Positions 10,001-19,687 of a stretch of DNA of 64,000 nucleotides are shown here, one piece after another. Every line of letters begins with the position of its first letter. Positions within the stretch are counted from its first letter, which is position 1. The translations under genes were made by a program, and so were the position numbers. Under the pieces are notes generated by a model. The model did no database searches and was not told the origin of the DNA. It saw only the letters and a program-made list of their open reading frames with translations. The stretch is from the NCBI GenBank assembly GCA_038087015.1, contig JASBNA010000008.1, positions 310,001 through 374,000 on the forward strand. The letters run 5' to 3'. This DNA comes from Cerrena zonata. Lineage: Eukaryota > Basidiomycota > Agaricomycetes > Polyporales > Cerrenaceae.

Positions 10001-12364
10001 ATTTTCATTGACGATCTTCCTATCAAAGGACCTGCCACTATCTATCCTGATGAAAATGGCAATGCAGAAGTCCTCAAAGAGAACCCCGGTATCCGCCGTT
10101 ATCTTTGGGAACATGCCATTGATGTCAATCGTATCATGCATCGAGTCAAACATGCAGGAGGCACGTTTTCACCCTCCAAAGTTCAGCTAGCCAGACCCGA
10201 GGTCATTATTCTTGGACACAAATGCACACCTTATGGTCGTGTACCAGATCCCAACACTCTAGAGAAGATCCATAACTGGCCCTCCTTAAAGACACCGAAA
10301 GATGTCAGAGGATTCCTTGGCCTATGTGGTACTGCTCGTATCTGGATCCAGAATTACTCTCAACGTGCTAGACCCCTCACTGAACTCATACGACAAGGAG
10401 CCACCTTTGATTGGAATGACCGCCGTCAAGCAGCTTTCGAAGATCTCAAACAGGCTATCACCACAGCTCCTGCCCTAAAAGCAATTGACTATGACTCAGA
10501 GTACCCCATTGTACTTTCTGTTGACTCTAGTTATATTGCTGTTGGCTTTATCCTTTCTCAGCGCGACGAGCAAGGAAGGAAGCGACCTGCGAGATATGGA
10601 TCGATCCCAATGAACGAACGCGAAGCACGGTATTCTCAGCCCAAACTAGAGTTATATGGCCTCTTCAGAGCATTAAGAGCCTATAGACTTTACTTGGTTG
10701 GAGTCAAGAAACTTCAAGTTGAAGTTGATGCCAAGTACATCAAAGGAATGCTTAACGAACCAGATCTTCAACCTAATGCTACCATTAATCGTTGGATCCA
10801 AGGCATTCTTTTGTTTGACTTTGAGCTTATCCATGTACCTGCAGAACGACATCTTGGACCCGACGCACTCTCACGACGAGAACTAGGAGACGGAGAAGTT
10901 GTTGCCGAAGAAGACGATTCATGGCTAGATCAGATAGCTCTTTTTGCAAGTGACCCCCACGAAGTGCTACCCATCAAGTACAGCCCTCTACGAGTCATCC
11001 CTGTCTACCTCACAGCAGAATCAAAGCAAGACCATGCTATGCGAGAAATTCAAAAGTTCTTAACCACTCTTGAATCTCCGCACTTTGATTCTATTCAAGA
11101 AAGGAAACGATTCATTACCAAAGCCAGTCGGTTCTTTGTCAAAGACAAACACCTCTACAGACGTAATGGATCCAAGCCACCCCTCCTTGCTGTTCAACAG
11201 GTAGAGAAACGACTTAGTATACTTGAAGCCGCTCATGAAGGACTTGGACACCGAGGCGAATATGCAGTTATGAAGACCCTCAAAGAGAGATTCTACTGGC
11301 CCAATATGTGGAATGACATACACCATCATGTTAAATCATGTCATGAGTGTCAAGTCAGAAGTACACGTAAAGTAGAAGTGCCCATCACCATCTCTCGACC
11401 AGTCCAACTCTTTGGCAAGGTGTACATCGACATTATGAAGATGAATACTGCTCAAGGATTCAATTCTATTGTCGCAGCACGAGACGATCTATCCCGAGTA
11501 TCTGAAGGACGAGCCTTACGAGAAGCCAAAGCCAAGAACTTATCTCAGTTCTTTTGGGAAGAAATATTCTGTCGATACGGCATGATTGGGTCTGTTGTCA
11601 CAGATAATGGACCAGAGATCAAAGCTGCATTCAAGGAACTTATGCGTCGATATGGAATTCCTCATATCAAGATTTCACCCTACAATTCCAAAGCCAATGG
11701 AGTTGTAGAACGAGGACATTTTATCATCCGTGAATCTCTGATGAAAGCATGTGAAGGTCGAACCCAGCAATGGCCAGACTATGTTCATCATGCATTCTTC
11801 ACAGATAGAGTCACAGTTTCCAAGTCTACAGGATTTTCCCCCTACTACCTCCTCTATGGTCAACATCCGGTCCTTCCATTCGACCTGTTCGAACAGACGT
11901 ACCTATCCCCACGCTTCCATCCTGACATGTCAACCACCGAGCTCATGACCCTCAGGATGCGACAACTTTACCAGAAGCATAACGATGTTGATCGAGCATC
12001 TCACGACATTATCAAGACTAGAATCAGATCCAAAGAAGAATTTGAGAAGAAGTACCGCCGCCGACTATTCCAAGGGGAATACAAGGAGGGTGACCTAGTA
12101 CTTTTGCGCAACTCCAAGATCGAGAAATCTATGAATCGCAAGACACGTCCCCGCTACTTAGGACCTTTTCAAGTAGTGAAACGAACGAAAGCAGGATCAT
12201 ACATCCTACAGGAGCTCAACGGAGCCATCCTTAGACAAGGTGCAGCAGCATTCCGGCTATTGCCCTACGTACGACGAACAGACAGACGACTTCAAGCCAT
12301 CACAGGAGAAGAAGAACTTGGATCCGACATCGAATCAGAATCAGATTATACAGATGATGCATAA
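6773..12364 (+). CDS. Gypsy ORF2: Pol polyprotein (RT, RNase H, integrase) with a long unassigned leader
   Basis: The 1863-codon frame is open throughout. Recognisable Pol starts near 9200. RT carries FIDD in place of the common YxDD near residue 1078. RNase H follows with acidic residues in LSVDSS, KLELYG and VEVDAK. The integrase has an HHCC zinc module (about 11225-11350) and a D, D, E core in YIDIMK, VTDNGPE and VVERGH (about 11420-11710). The C-terminus resembles a small chromo-type integrase tail. The first 750 or so residues (7000-9150) match no family I know, are encoded by pyrimidine-rich DNA and may be a spacer or intron. The true Pol start is therefore unknown. It could be expressed by frameshifting from ORF1, by splicing or from an internal start. 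Confidence 0.85.
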   Translation: MTVTQVFPLVHLSIGNSCVCSTSSSLTTSMYTTGSSTLDWRDNLVRSLDPLLFIFVRLTLMQLQSMPVCFSIPHRDWETYFFFDLFSESVRASKTRTPNAFAGACTLAHSRIVDDQCLDFSFPLDNSISLRLIFSFSSFSLFLNLTPKTHKTYPFLLCLPTPTHGHSIYKTPDPVSISPFRFSLHFPLAQGTPPLFPFNFGFTIEYRDESLYKSFNRTLFLLAFITHLRRSTGTSRNRLLFYSDFLFFFDFLCPFSFLFLSLSRLGPFVVYWSTGPGTYLSCILETLSPKSPVPSTAFCIRTPSRYELTREESNPRPCHKFGASSLSCKDLKHEFLLEDSNRQLPLSLPTFDLTGIYPRTSARWSLTSKPHGTALPLKHQASCAPNSSRVSVISHAHLSSTLEGCDVMINGRFIIDLNTLVSRRHIPSHLLAFDAVQLLSISIPPHSHTLWNPTRTPIPTGPLTYDCLDGPTSSVSTLDLCLDSTITWSLVTFTGNNDIFDIEPSLAIHAPLVPTSPICALSMVTLPSSNHHTVHLPHRYASPAANTCTLVPLPLKTRNRHLTNDHPTGNNDTSSIEHGLVKHDFGRVHPIHVQSGLITLRQPLVLSSDPQTISNPTLPVHYKPRLSIPKSVMSSQVDLVDSVIPRVPPSLSVHSDSSHSRSTSSSDPHVHIPCRSSIPAAVYSIPHAKSLPSPTMTLNSIDTPAGSLTSTSINKLQSSRPAAMCIETETIEPVKSFYMSISNYQNFKSDHPVTSNSGVKYVKYGFDKSHIPNMDTHVQPDVIMGTEQDLPFCILTQLEVDDDYVFEMASDVLTAYKRADKKVRPVPGVFPEEDRVLRRFPEDPLLSLPKLTMHPPEFIPNGRLTQERLDEMNINPDKYLWPEEEKLFKWVLQLNQDSLVFEEEHRGTLREDYFTPYIIPTIEHIPWALTNIPIPPGLRSQVITLLKDKMSAGVYESSQSSYRSKWFCVLKKNGKLRIVHDLQPLNAVTIRDAGLPPNLDAFVEPFAGRKCYTAFDLHWGFDARKIDVKSRDLTAFLSPLGLLRLTSLPTGFTNSPAEFQACMAFILKMEMPHIADIFIDDLPIKGPATIYPDENGNAEVLKENPGIRRYLWEHAIDVNRIMHRVKHAGGTFSPSKVQLARPEVIILGHKCTPYGRVPDPNTLEKIHNWPSLKTPKDVRGFLGLCGTARIWIQNYSQRARPLTELIRQGATFDWNDRRQAAFEDLKQAITTAPALKAIDYDSEYPIVLSVDSSYIAVGFILSQRDEQGRKRPARYGSIPMNEREARYSQPKLELYGLFRALRAYRLYLVGVKKLQVEVDAKYIKGMLNEPDLQPNATINRWIQGILLFDFELIHVPAERHLGPDALSRRELGDGEVVAEEDDSWLDQIALFASDPHEVLPIKYSPLRVIPVYLTAESKQDHAMREIQKFLTTLESPHFDSIQERKRFITKASRFFVKDKHLYRRNGSKPPLLAVQQVEKRLSILEAAHEGLGHRGEYAVMKTLKERFYWPNMWNDIHHHVKSCHECQVRSTRKVEVPITISRPVQLFGKVYIDIMKMNTAQGFNSIVAARDDLSRVSEGRALREAKAKNLSQFFWEEIFCRYGMIGSVVTDNGPEIKAAFKELMRRYGIPHIKISPYNSKANGVVERGHFIIRESLMKACEGRTQQWPDYVHHAFFTDRVTVSKSTGFSPYYLLYGQHPVLPFDLFEQTYLSPRFHPDMSTTELMTLRMRQLYQKHNDVDRASHDIIKTRIRSKEEFEKKYRRRLFQGEYKEGDLVLLRNSKIEKSMNRKTRPRYLGPFQVVKRTKAGSYILQELNGAILRQGAAAFRLLPYVRRTDRRLQAITGEEELGSDIESESDYTDDA
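7691..7800 (-). other. Two tRNA-like B-box (T-arm) sequences, antisense inside the gypsy element
   Basis: Read on the minus strand, GGTTCGATTCC (7706-7716) and GGTTCGAATCC (7786-7796) are textbook tRNA T-loop/B-box sequences about 80 nt apart. The span 7691-7777 is bounded by a perfect 7-bp inverted repeat (GAACTCA/TGAGTTC) that could mimic an acceptor stem, and it contains an 8-bp hairpin at about 7743-7763. The spacing from T-loop to acceptor is wrong for a normal tRNA and I cannot find a good A box, so these are probably tRNA-derived remnants or a tRNA-like structure rather than functional genes. Confidence 0.4.
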
Positions 12365-12765
12365 ACGGTCACATCACGGTGACAACCCCCTATCACGATC
12401 ACGATCACGAGCAGTTTCATAGGTTATATGGCAGTCCCATATTCGAACCTCATCACGTTATACAGTTATGGTCATATGGCAATCCCATATTCGGACCTTC
12501 ACGTTCACGTATTCACGGCGCAAGCGGCGCACCCCTACCACGTTTATCATTCAAATGCGACATCACCCCCATCTGATTCCTGTCTTTGACAAGGAACTTC
12601 TTTCTTGCATTCACTTTCCCAAGTGACACTGTAATTCTTACAGTATCCCTGATGGTAGAAGTATGAATGACTTTTCATTCTGCTTTTATTTTTCTCCTTT
12701 GTTGTTTTACCTGCACCTACGGTGAGCAACTGGGGACAGTTGTACTTTCAAGTGACCCCCACATA
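12365..12765 (+). other. Gypsy 3' untranslated region before the 3' LTR
   Basis: The stretch has no ORF of note. It holds short palindromic repeats of CACGATCACG type near 12395 and a third copy of the 14-mer CAAGTGACCCCCAC at 12749-12762, just before the inferred LTR start. I see no clean polypurine tract; the best purine run is ACTGGGGACAG near 12730. Confidence 0.5.
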
Positions 12766-13433
12766 TGTCATGCGTAGAAACTGTTTCACCAGTTTTACTA
12801 CACATTTGACATGGATTCATACATTCTTGTTAGCATGCAACATGCTCTACAACATAGGATTGTAAGACTTACCCTCTTATGATTTATGGTATAGGCATTT
12901 GTATACTACCTTGCCCCTCTATTCCCTGATCCTAGGACTGTTAATGCCTAACATGCACTGTATTGATCATCGCTTAGTGATACATGCCCATATTACTAAT
13001 CCACACTGGTAACTGCTAGCAGCGACAAAGCGGATTGGTAATGAAAGTGCATTATTAAGCCTTGGATTGATAATCAGTGAGGCTACAACACCCTTGGTCC
13101 CTCAAGACTTGCCTTACAAAGCACCTACAATACTCTCGGCGCAGCTTATTAAGCTCCCCAAGTGGCTTACAAAGCATTGGTATGGATTATGAATCATCTC
13201 TAATCCTCCCTCAAGCCTACCAATCTGCTTACTAATCCCACTCAACTACTTGTTAAGCGCTTAGCAAGCCTCAATCCTATTGGTCCACAAGACAACCTGC
13301 TTACAAACACCCCTCAAGATCGATTACGAAGGATTCCCTGGCCTAGGAAGGATTGGTAATCTGTAGGAAGTTGGTTGAGAGTGGAGCAATATGATTGGTC
13401 AAGTAGATAGTTGCACAGCCACTGCTGCAACAG

Positions 13434-13440
13434 TATATAA
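13434..13440 (+). promoter_or_regulatory. Probable TATA box of the gypsy LTR promoter
   Basis: TATATAAGGAG lies in the LTR roughly 30 nt upstream of the 24-bp tandem array, which would place transcription start at or near the array. The inference rests on motif and position only. Confidence 0.5.
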
Positions 13441-13466
13441 GGAGTCCCAATCTCTGAGTAGAGAGC

Positions 13467-13580
13467 ATCGATTTTATCATCGGTCACAGTATCGATTTTA
13501 TCATCGGTCACAGTATCGATTTTATCATCGGTCACAGTATCGATTTTATCATCGGTCACAGTATCGATTTTACATCGGTC
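13467..13580 (+). repeat. 24-bp tandem repeat array in the gypsy LTR (4 full copies plus a partial)
   Basis: The unit begins ATCGATTTTATC and ends GGTCACAGT. Full copies start at 13467, 13491, 13515 and 13539, and a degenerate fifth begins at 13563. The copies are identical by eye. The array directly follows the TATA element. Confidence 0.92.
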
Positions 13581-14205
13581 GGGTCGACCCCCAGGTCACA
13601 GATCGTTTCACGTCCTATATCTGCTACAGTCTACACGAGACTTGCACAGATCCCCTCCCAGAACACTGCTTACTCTGACGTTGTTGCTAGTATCTCTGAA
13701 TCCTACGATTGTGATTCAGGATACGTCTCTATCTCTCTGATTCCTTATCTGCAGTTGCTAAGCAAACGGCTTAGTATTGTAGATCCCAGTCCAGAATTCA
13801 CCTATCTTCTTTTATTTCCAGACTTTGTTCAACTCGAGGTTGAACCTTTGTGTGCTACTGCTTTTGTGTAGTCTCTGCAAGACTACACTTAGTGCTGTTT
13901 CATCACCCATCCACATCCACATCTCTATCTTAGGAACTTCCATTCCTAAGATCAACTTGGTTGTTTGTATTGTACTTTGAACCTCAAACGTACTTTCTTA
14001 CTTCCTTTACTCCTCCCTCTTTGGCACTTTGTCATTGAACAAGGTACCTTTGATCAGTTACATTCTCCCCACACCCGAACGACAAGGGATATCCGGTATA
14101 AAGACTTACCCGAGACTCTCTTGAATCGTATCTTGGCTTTTAGTGTTGCAGTCCATTGATTGTAAATCCCCACACTAATTAGCCTTTATCTGATTACGAC
14201 CGACA

Positions 14206-17200
14206 GCGGCCAACTCACATTTGGAGGAGCTGCACTCTTGAGGAACAGCCACTATATTTTAACAAAGAATAATTGTATATTTGTTGTGATTTCCTATTCA
14301 ACTTGCAGCAAGAATTTGCTTGCAACTTGTAGTGAGAATACACTTGCAACTTGCAACTGGCAACAAGTGCCTGCTCAAGCTCATGACTTGTGACTAGCAG
14401 TGAGATCACATCTACAATGAGTACAGACCTAACCTGGAAGTGATCAATCCTAATCGGGCAAGGACACTAAGCATGTTGTGAGTTGCTCAGAGATAGCTTA
14501 CTACTTGCAGGCTGGATGAAAATATATCATAGCACTAGTGTGAGTTGATCATCAAGTGCAAGTGCAAATGCAAGTGTGAGTCAATCAAGTGCAAATGTAA
14601 ATCAGTCTTATGCAAATGCGAACCTGCTGATCACCACGGTTCTCCTCCAAATCCTCCTCCCTAATTCCTATTCCCCTCCAACATATACTTATTATCAAGC
14701 GAAATTGATATTGTTCCATTCTCACAACTTTGCCAACCCTCTTCCCAATGTCCCATTAGGCATCTTACCTCAAAACCCTCTTACATTACTTAGCATTATC
14801 ATATATTGCTCTTTTTGAAATTTTTTTTTGCATTTTTGTTTTACTACCTACTTGCTACTATCTCATGCTGCCACCAGTGCAGCGAGCCATTGTCTACTGA
14901 TGCAATTGGTGAACTCACCCACTTGCACTGCATCCCCTCTGTCCTAGTGAGGCCCATACCTCAGCGAACCAATGCATCTCACTAAAATCTACCATTCCAG
15001 TGAGTTCTGCCCTCCACTGAAGGACTAACCTTCACTGAGCCCTAAACCTCCCTTAGCAAACTCTCTCCCACTGCCCCCTTGTCCTTTTGAGTGCGTACTT
15101 GCTTTAATGAGGTTTATTCTATTGTAAACAGTGTAATTTAGTCGCATTCACTGTATGCCCATTCTACCACTAAATGGGCTTTTCAGGTGACCTCATTCCT
15201 CCATAAATGGTGTCACTTTGCAACTGCATGGTGTGCTCTTTCTTTGCCTGTATAGATCTTAAACCCACAATCTCAGTGCTCTCATTATTCTTTGACAAAG
15301 ACAATTCCCCTTTAGCAGGATAAAGTAGAAACCAGAATCTGTCAGTGTACTTAAATAAGGGGATTGAGCAAGCATGGATCAAGCCTATCTGAGTAGTGTT
15401 GTTGAGGGTACAGTAGGCCCATGCAAGATATCTGAAGATGAATAGGTAAGTGGTTAGAAGGATCTGCGGTAGGAATGATCAGCATTATGAAAAATAATTA
15501 AAGCTTAGTATGCTGAAACTATGAGTGCATCCTGGAATATGGAGAGCAATAAAAACATGTGATACACCACAGTATCAAACATATGCAAGAACTCAAAACA
15601 ATCATTCTCATTGTTCTAAAAGACTGCATTGCCCTTTTCATCGGTCAGAGTATCTTCAAGAATGTGTGCAGGGACACAATTGTTATCTATAGGGTATTCT
15701 ATGTATATTGAAGTTCAACAGGAGGTGGTGAACCTCCTAAGACATAGACTGTAGGGAAGGGGGCTAAGAATGAGGAACTTTGTAAGTCAATGAGGGTAGA
15801 CTGGACCATCTTAGGGTGCTTGACAGTTGAAAATGTTTCAGTGCAGACCTCAGGACTCGACAAGCTGAGTATGAGTCATCCCTCATCCAGAGGTTATATC
15901 AAGTTGAATCGAGGTAAGTCCTGATATACCTGTGAGAACCATATAATAGCATAGTTAAATACTGTGCTGATGCAACTCATATCACACTCCTCTCCTTCAC
16001 CTCATAACTATACCATCCCTTCATGACTTTCATTATATCCTCCACATATTCATATTTACATCATCTTCAACTTTGTTAATAGTGAGATAAGTATTTGTCC
16101 CTTTTATCATCTAAGTCCCCACTGTGATGATGATAAGAGTAATTGTGACAATAAGTGCCAATTGTTAGCTTGCATGTGTTAAAGTAAGTTCATAGTCTTA
16201 GAGTACTTGCTTAAGTTGCAATCCTCTACTATACTATGTTCAGATTCTCCTGATGTAAGCAACTCCATGCTCGGCATCTTAATGGTAGCTTTGAGTTTGA
16301 AAGTAAGCAGCAAATCTGGAGAGATTTTATTAGTGATATGCTAGTGATACTAGTTGCATTACTTAGTTGTTATGTATATAAAATATGTCTTGAATATATT
16401 TGTTTAACTACATTATTTTGTATTGAGTTATTTACTGCATGACTGATTATCAATTATTTTTTATGTTCAAAATTGCATCTGTCCACAGTACTTGTGTTGA
16501 ACTTGTATCTTTTTTATTTCAAATATTTCAAATACATGTGCTTGTATAAGTATTGTACACTTGTCCTTATTGTACAAGTACAAGTACAATAAGGACAAAT
16601 AAGTAATATGTAGTTTTGTTGATATTGGGAGAGGAGAGGGGAGTATGAGTATGTTTCTAGTGCGAGTAAGAGAGATATTGCTATGTGATTATAAGTGAGC
16701 TTTACCCAGAATATAATAAGATTATGAGAGAGGAGAGAGATGAGGAGAGGTAAAGAGAGAAAGAGAGAAAGAGAGAACCAAAGAGATAGGAAAAGTCAAG
16801 AAATATAAAAGAAATATAAAAAAAAAAAAAAAGGAATGAGAAATGAATGAGGAAAAGTGAGATGATCTTATATGAGGGGGAGCATGTGGAATGTTAGGGA
16901 GGAGGGAGTGGTAACCTGTGGTAGCAAGTGAGGAAGGCATGAGGTGAAGTGGAGCAGGTATGTTCAACACTATAGAAGCATTGCAGAGGATCACTATATG
17001 TTGCAACCTTGGAAAGGTCTGTTTGAGCTATCCCATTGCTTTAATAAATATAAAAAGGGTGTCCTAATTTTTTTGTGACTTGGTGAGGGTTTTGGTAACA
17101 AGAATGTATCCAATATTGAGAGTTCTTTCTCAGAACCTGGCTCTAAGTTTATCTCTGAATTTCTTATATGCTGAGCAGTGGATAATGAAGTATTTGGCTG

Positions 17201-19680
17201 TCTCATCCTAACATGCTGGGCATTATAAGGTTCATATTCAGTGTTAAAAGGTTTGTATTGGGTGTTAAAAGGTCTGTAGTGACCAGTATCTCAGAGTAGA
17301 GCTCTAGATTGTTTAGTATATTAGGAAAGTGAGTTCACTTCTGTAGCAAATGACACTCTCACACAGTGCTCCTGGGACTATGGTAAACTACAGATGCTAC
17401 CAGACACTATACTATATATAACAAAATCCTAATATGATAATTGTTACTTTCTCAATATTAATACTTTTTATGTTCCTCTATCACTGTTACATGTGACTCC
17501 CAGTGAGAATCAGGTCTAGCAAGATATACCAGAGTCAAGTGAGATATAGCAAGTAGGCTGTAGACACTAATTGTTGTATCATTGTTTACTCTATTCTACT
17601 TATTTGCCATTCAATAAACTTCACATTTGTTCTGAGATAGTTTGTTACATGCTCCAGATCTGCCTGATCTTTTTCTCTCTACCAGGACAACTCATCATGC
17701 CCATTTGCCCTACTCTAAACCCCAGTTCCCCCACTCACATCCCCTGCACCCCAGCAGTTGCCTAACTTGTTTTCCTCTCTCCACAGTTTCTCAGCCTGAA
17801 CGATGATCACCATCATGCCACTTATATCCTTGGATCTCCTTGGATCATTTCTCTTCTATTCCCATCTGGTCCTATATGGTCACTTAGCTAGTATACCCTT
17901 ATCCAGTAGCTACATTCTCACTATCACCAATTTTCTTATTTAGGTAGTGCTTCCTCCGTCTTCCATCTTGTTCTCTAGCTTTCCACTTCTCATCTGTTGC
18001 TTCCTCCACTTTCTATCATCTTCTCACTGAGATCCCCTTTTCCATTATTCCCAGTAGTATTTAAGGACAGCCTGTAACTCACTGATTCTCTAGACTGAAT
18101 CTATGTGGATTTACCCCTATAACTCTTGACTCTCTGCTTGCTTGACTCAGTCAGCTTCATCTATGCTTGAGGCTTGCTAGAGTCTGTGGACTCAAACCTC
18201 AGAGAACCATACCGGGTGACTCGAGTGAACTCTTATCTTAGGTTTAGGATAACTTAGTCCCTATTCCTACTTGACATCTTTGACTTAGACTTTGACTATG
18301 TTACATCAGCTCTACTGCATAATATTTTGGAACTCTGGTATGATACTATCAGAACCTTCAAACAATCTAGAAAGACAACTTGGAACTGGGCAGTTCTAAT
18401 TGACAATCTTTGGAAATTATATAGTGAAATCATTGTACAGACAAGTTTCTATCTTCCAGGATCATTTGATCACCTAGTATGGAATCTAGCAAAGAAGACT
18501 TCCTCAGGTCACAAGGCTTGAGAGTTCTTACTTTATTTCTATAGACTTAGCTCTGCTATTTTTCTCAATGTTCTCTCAGATTGCTACTGGTCAAGCTTCT
18601 GCAAGCTTGTCTGGGATATTCAAATCTTATACCAATGCAAAATCACTTCTGAAGATCTACAGATTGCTCACACTATTCTTGTTCAATTTGTTGAAGAGTT
18701 TGAGCTGTTATACTACTAACAGAAAGATACTCATCTATATTTTGTCCAACAGTGTATTTACCTGCTTGTTCACCTAGCCCCAGAGGCAACTTGTGTTAGA
18801 CCACTAGGACTAACATTGCAATAGACACTAACATGATATTTTAGAGATATGAGCTCATAAGTTCATCAACATTCTAATGCATTCACTAATCTCAGAGAGT
18901 GTGTCACTCAATATGCTTGTGTCAATGAAGTAAAGCAGTTCCTTTAGAGGTTAAGCATGTTTCAAAGGCTGTTGTCTGTATTTTATCTATGGTATAAGGA
19001 TATGGATCTTTTGCTTGTAGAAGCATATATCCATTATTGAGTAAGAGGGAGGTATGTGGTGGAGGTTTGTCACCTTCAAACTCTGGAAAGATAGATTTAA
19101 GAAGGTAGTTGAAATATCATAAATCATTGGGCACAGTTCTCTTTGCTGAATGGTCAAACTGCACATCTAAGTCAGACCCAATTATCCTATTAAGTCTACC
19201 TTTCAAAAATCAGACTTTACTAACTAGTCTACTAACTGTGGCTAAATTCACTGTAGATTAATCTCAGAATTAATCTAAGTTAGAGTAAGCTTGGCAATTT
19301 AAGTCAGGGATGATTAAATTATCTGCTATTTTTACTGCTAAGTTTAGTTACATTCAATTGAACTAGAAGATATCAGAATTTTACACTAAGTCACTGCTTT
19401 AACTAGTTTGTATTAGAAAAATAGCAATCTAGCCTGAGAGAACAAGAATTATATAGATTATAGTAGTATATCAATAAAGAAGTTGAAATAGGAACTGCAA
19501 GAGAAGAGCTATCACAGATAAGTGGCTACAGGAAGAAAGAGCATAGGATGATGTTTATAGTCTTATAGACTGAGGAGAGAATAATTTTAAAAGATTAGTC
19601 TTTGAATATATTTATATTGACTTTCTAAGTTAAATAAATTTTAATATTGAGGTAGTCAAAAAGGAATCGTGTTTTGCCAG
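14206..19680. other. AT-rich gene-poor block
   Basis: About 5.5 kb is distinctly richer in A+T than the flanking DNA and full of stops in all frames. It holds GCAAGTG-type short repeats (14540-14620), a GA-rich tract followed by poly-A (16720-16835) and a perfect inverted repeat (16561-16598). Between about 18330 and 18780 the plus strand has short frames with tryptophan-rich text that might be a very decayed retroelement Gag, but I cannot support that. The block ends abruptly at the truncated 3' end of the Plavaka transposase, so it may be an old insertion or the result of repeat decay. Confidence 0.55.
16561..16598. repeat. Perfect 15-bp inverted repeat with 8-nt loop
   Basis: The left arm TTGTCCTTATTGTAC (16561-16575) is the exact reverse complement of the right arm (16584-16598). 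The loop is AAGTACAA, so the whole forms a strong hairpin or cruciform. Confidence 0.9.
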
Positions 19681-19687
19681 GATTGGC

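Larger units (their letters stand above)
1..14205 (+). mobile_element. Very large Ty3/gypsy LTR retrotransposon (5' end cut by window edge)
   Basis: Bases 1-334 are repeated at 13872-14205 with no difference that I can find, giving the end of the 5' LTR and of the 3' LTR. Between them lie a putative primer binding site, a Gag-protease ORF (397-7023) and an RT-RNase H-integrase ORF (6773-12364). The domain order protease, RT, RNase H, integrase marks the Ty3/gypsy type. The visible part already exceeds 14 kb, and a complete 5' LTR would bring it to about 15.3 kb, which is large for the group. Identical LTR segments and open ORFs suggest a recent insertion. The five bases after the 3' LTR (14206-14210, GCGGC) would be the target duplication, but the other copy lies outside the window. 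Confidence 0.95.
12766..14205 (+). repeat. 3' LTR of the gypsy element (start inferred)
   Basis: The end at 14205 is fixed by the match to the 5' LTR. The start is inferred at TGTCATGCG (12766) because TGTC is the inverted complement of the terminal GACA. An alternative start is TGTACTTTC at 12741. The LTR would be about 1440 bp. It contains a TATA element, a 24-bp tandem array and, in its last third, the 334 bp shared with the start of the window. Confidence 0.7.

Noticed and set aside
13467..13580. CRISPR-like array
   Set aside because: The 24-bp units are directly tandem with no spacers and lie in a eukaryotic LTR.
18327..18777. Possible decayed retroelement Gag in the AT-rich block
   Set aside because: Two short frames contain Trp-rich text, but stops are frequent and the similarity is too weak to call.
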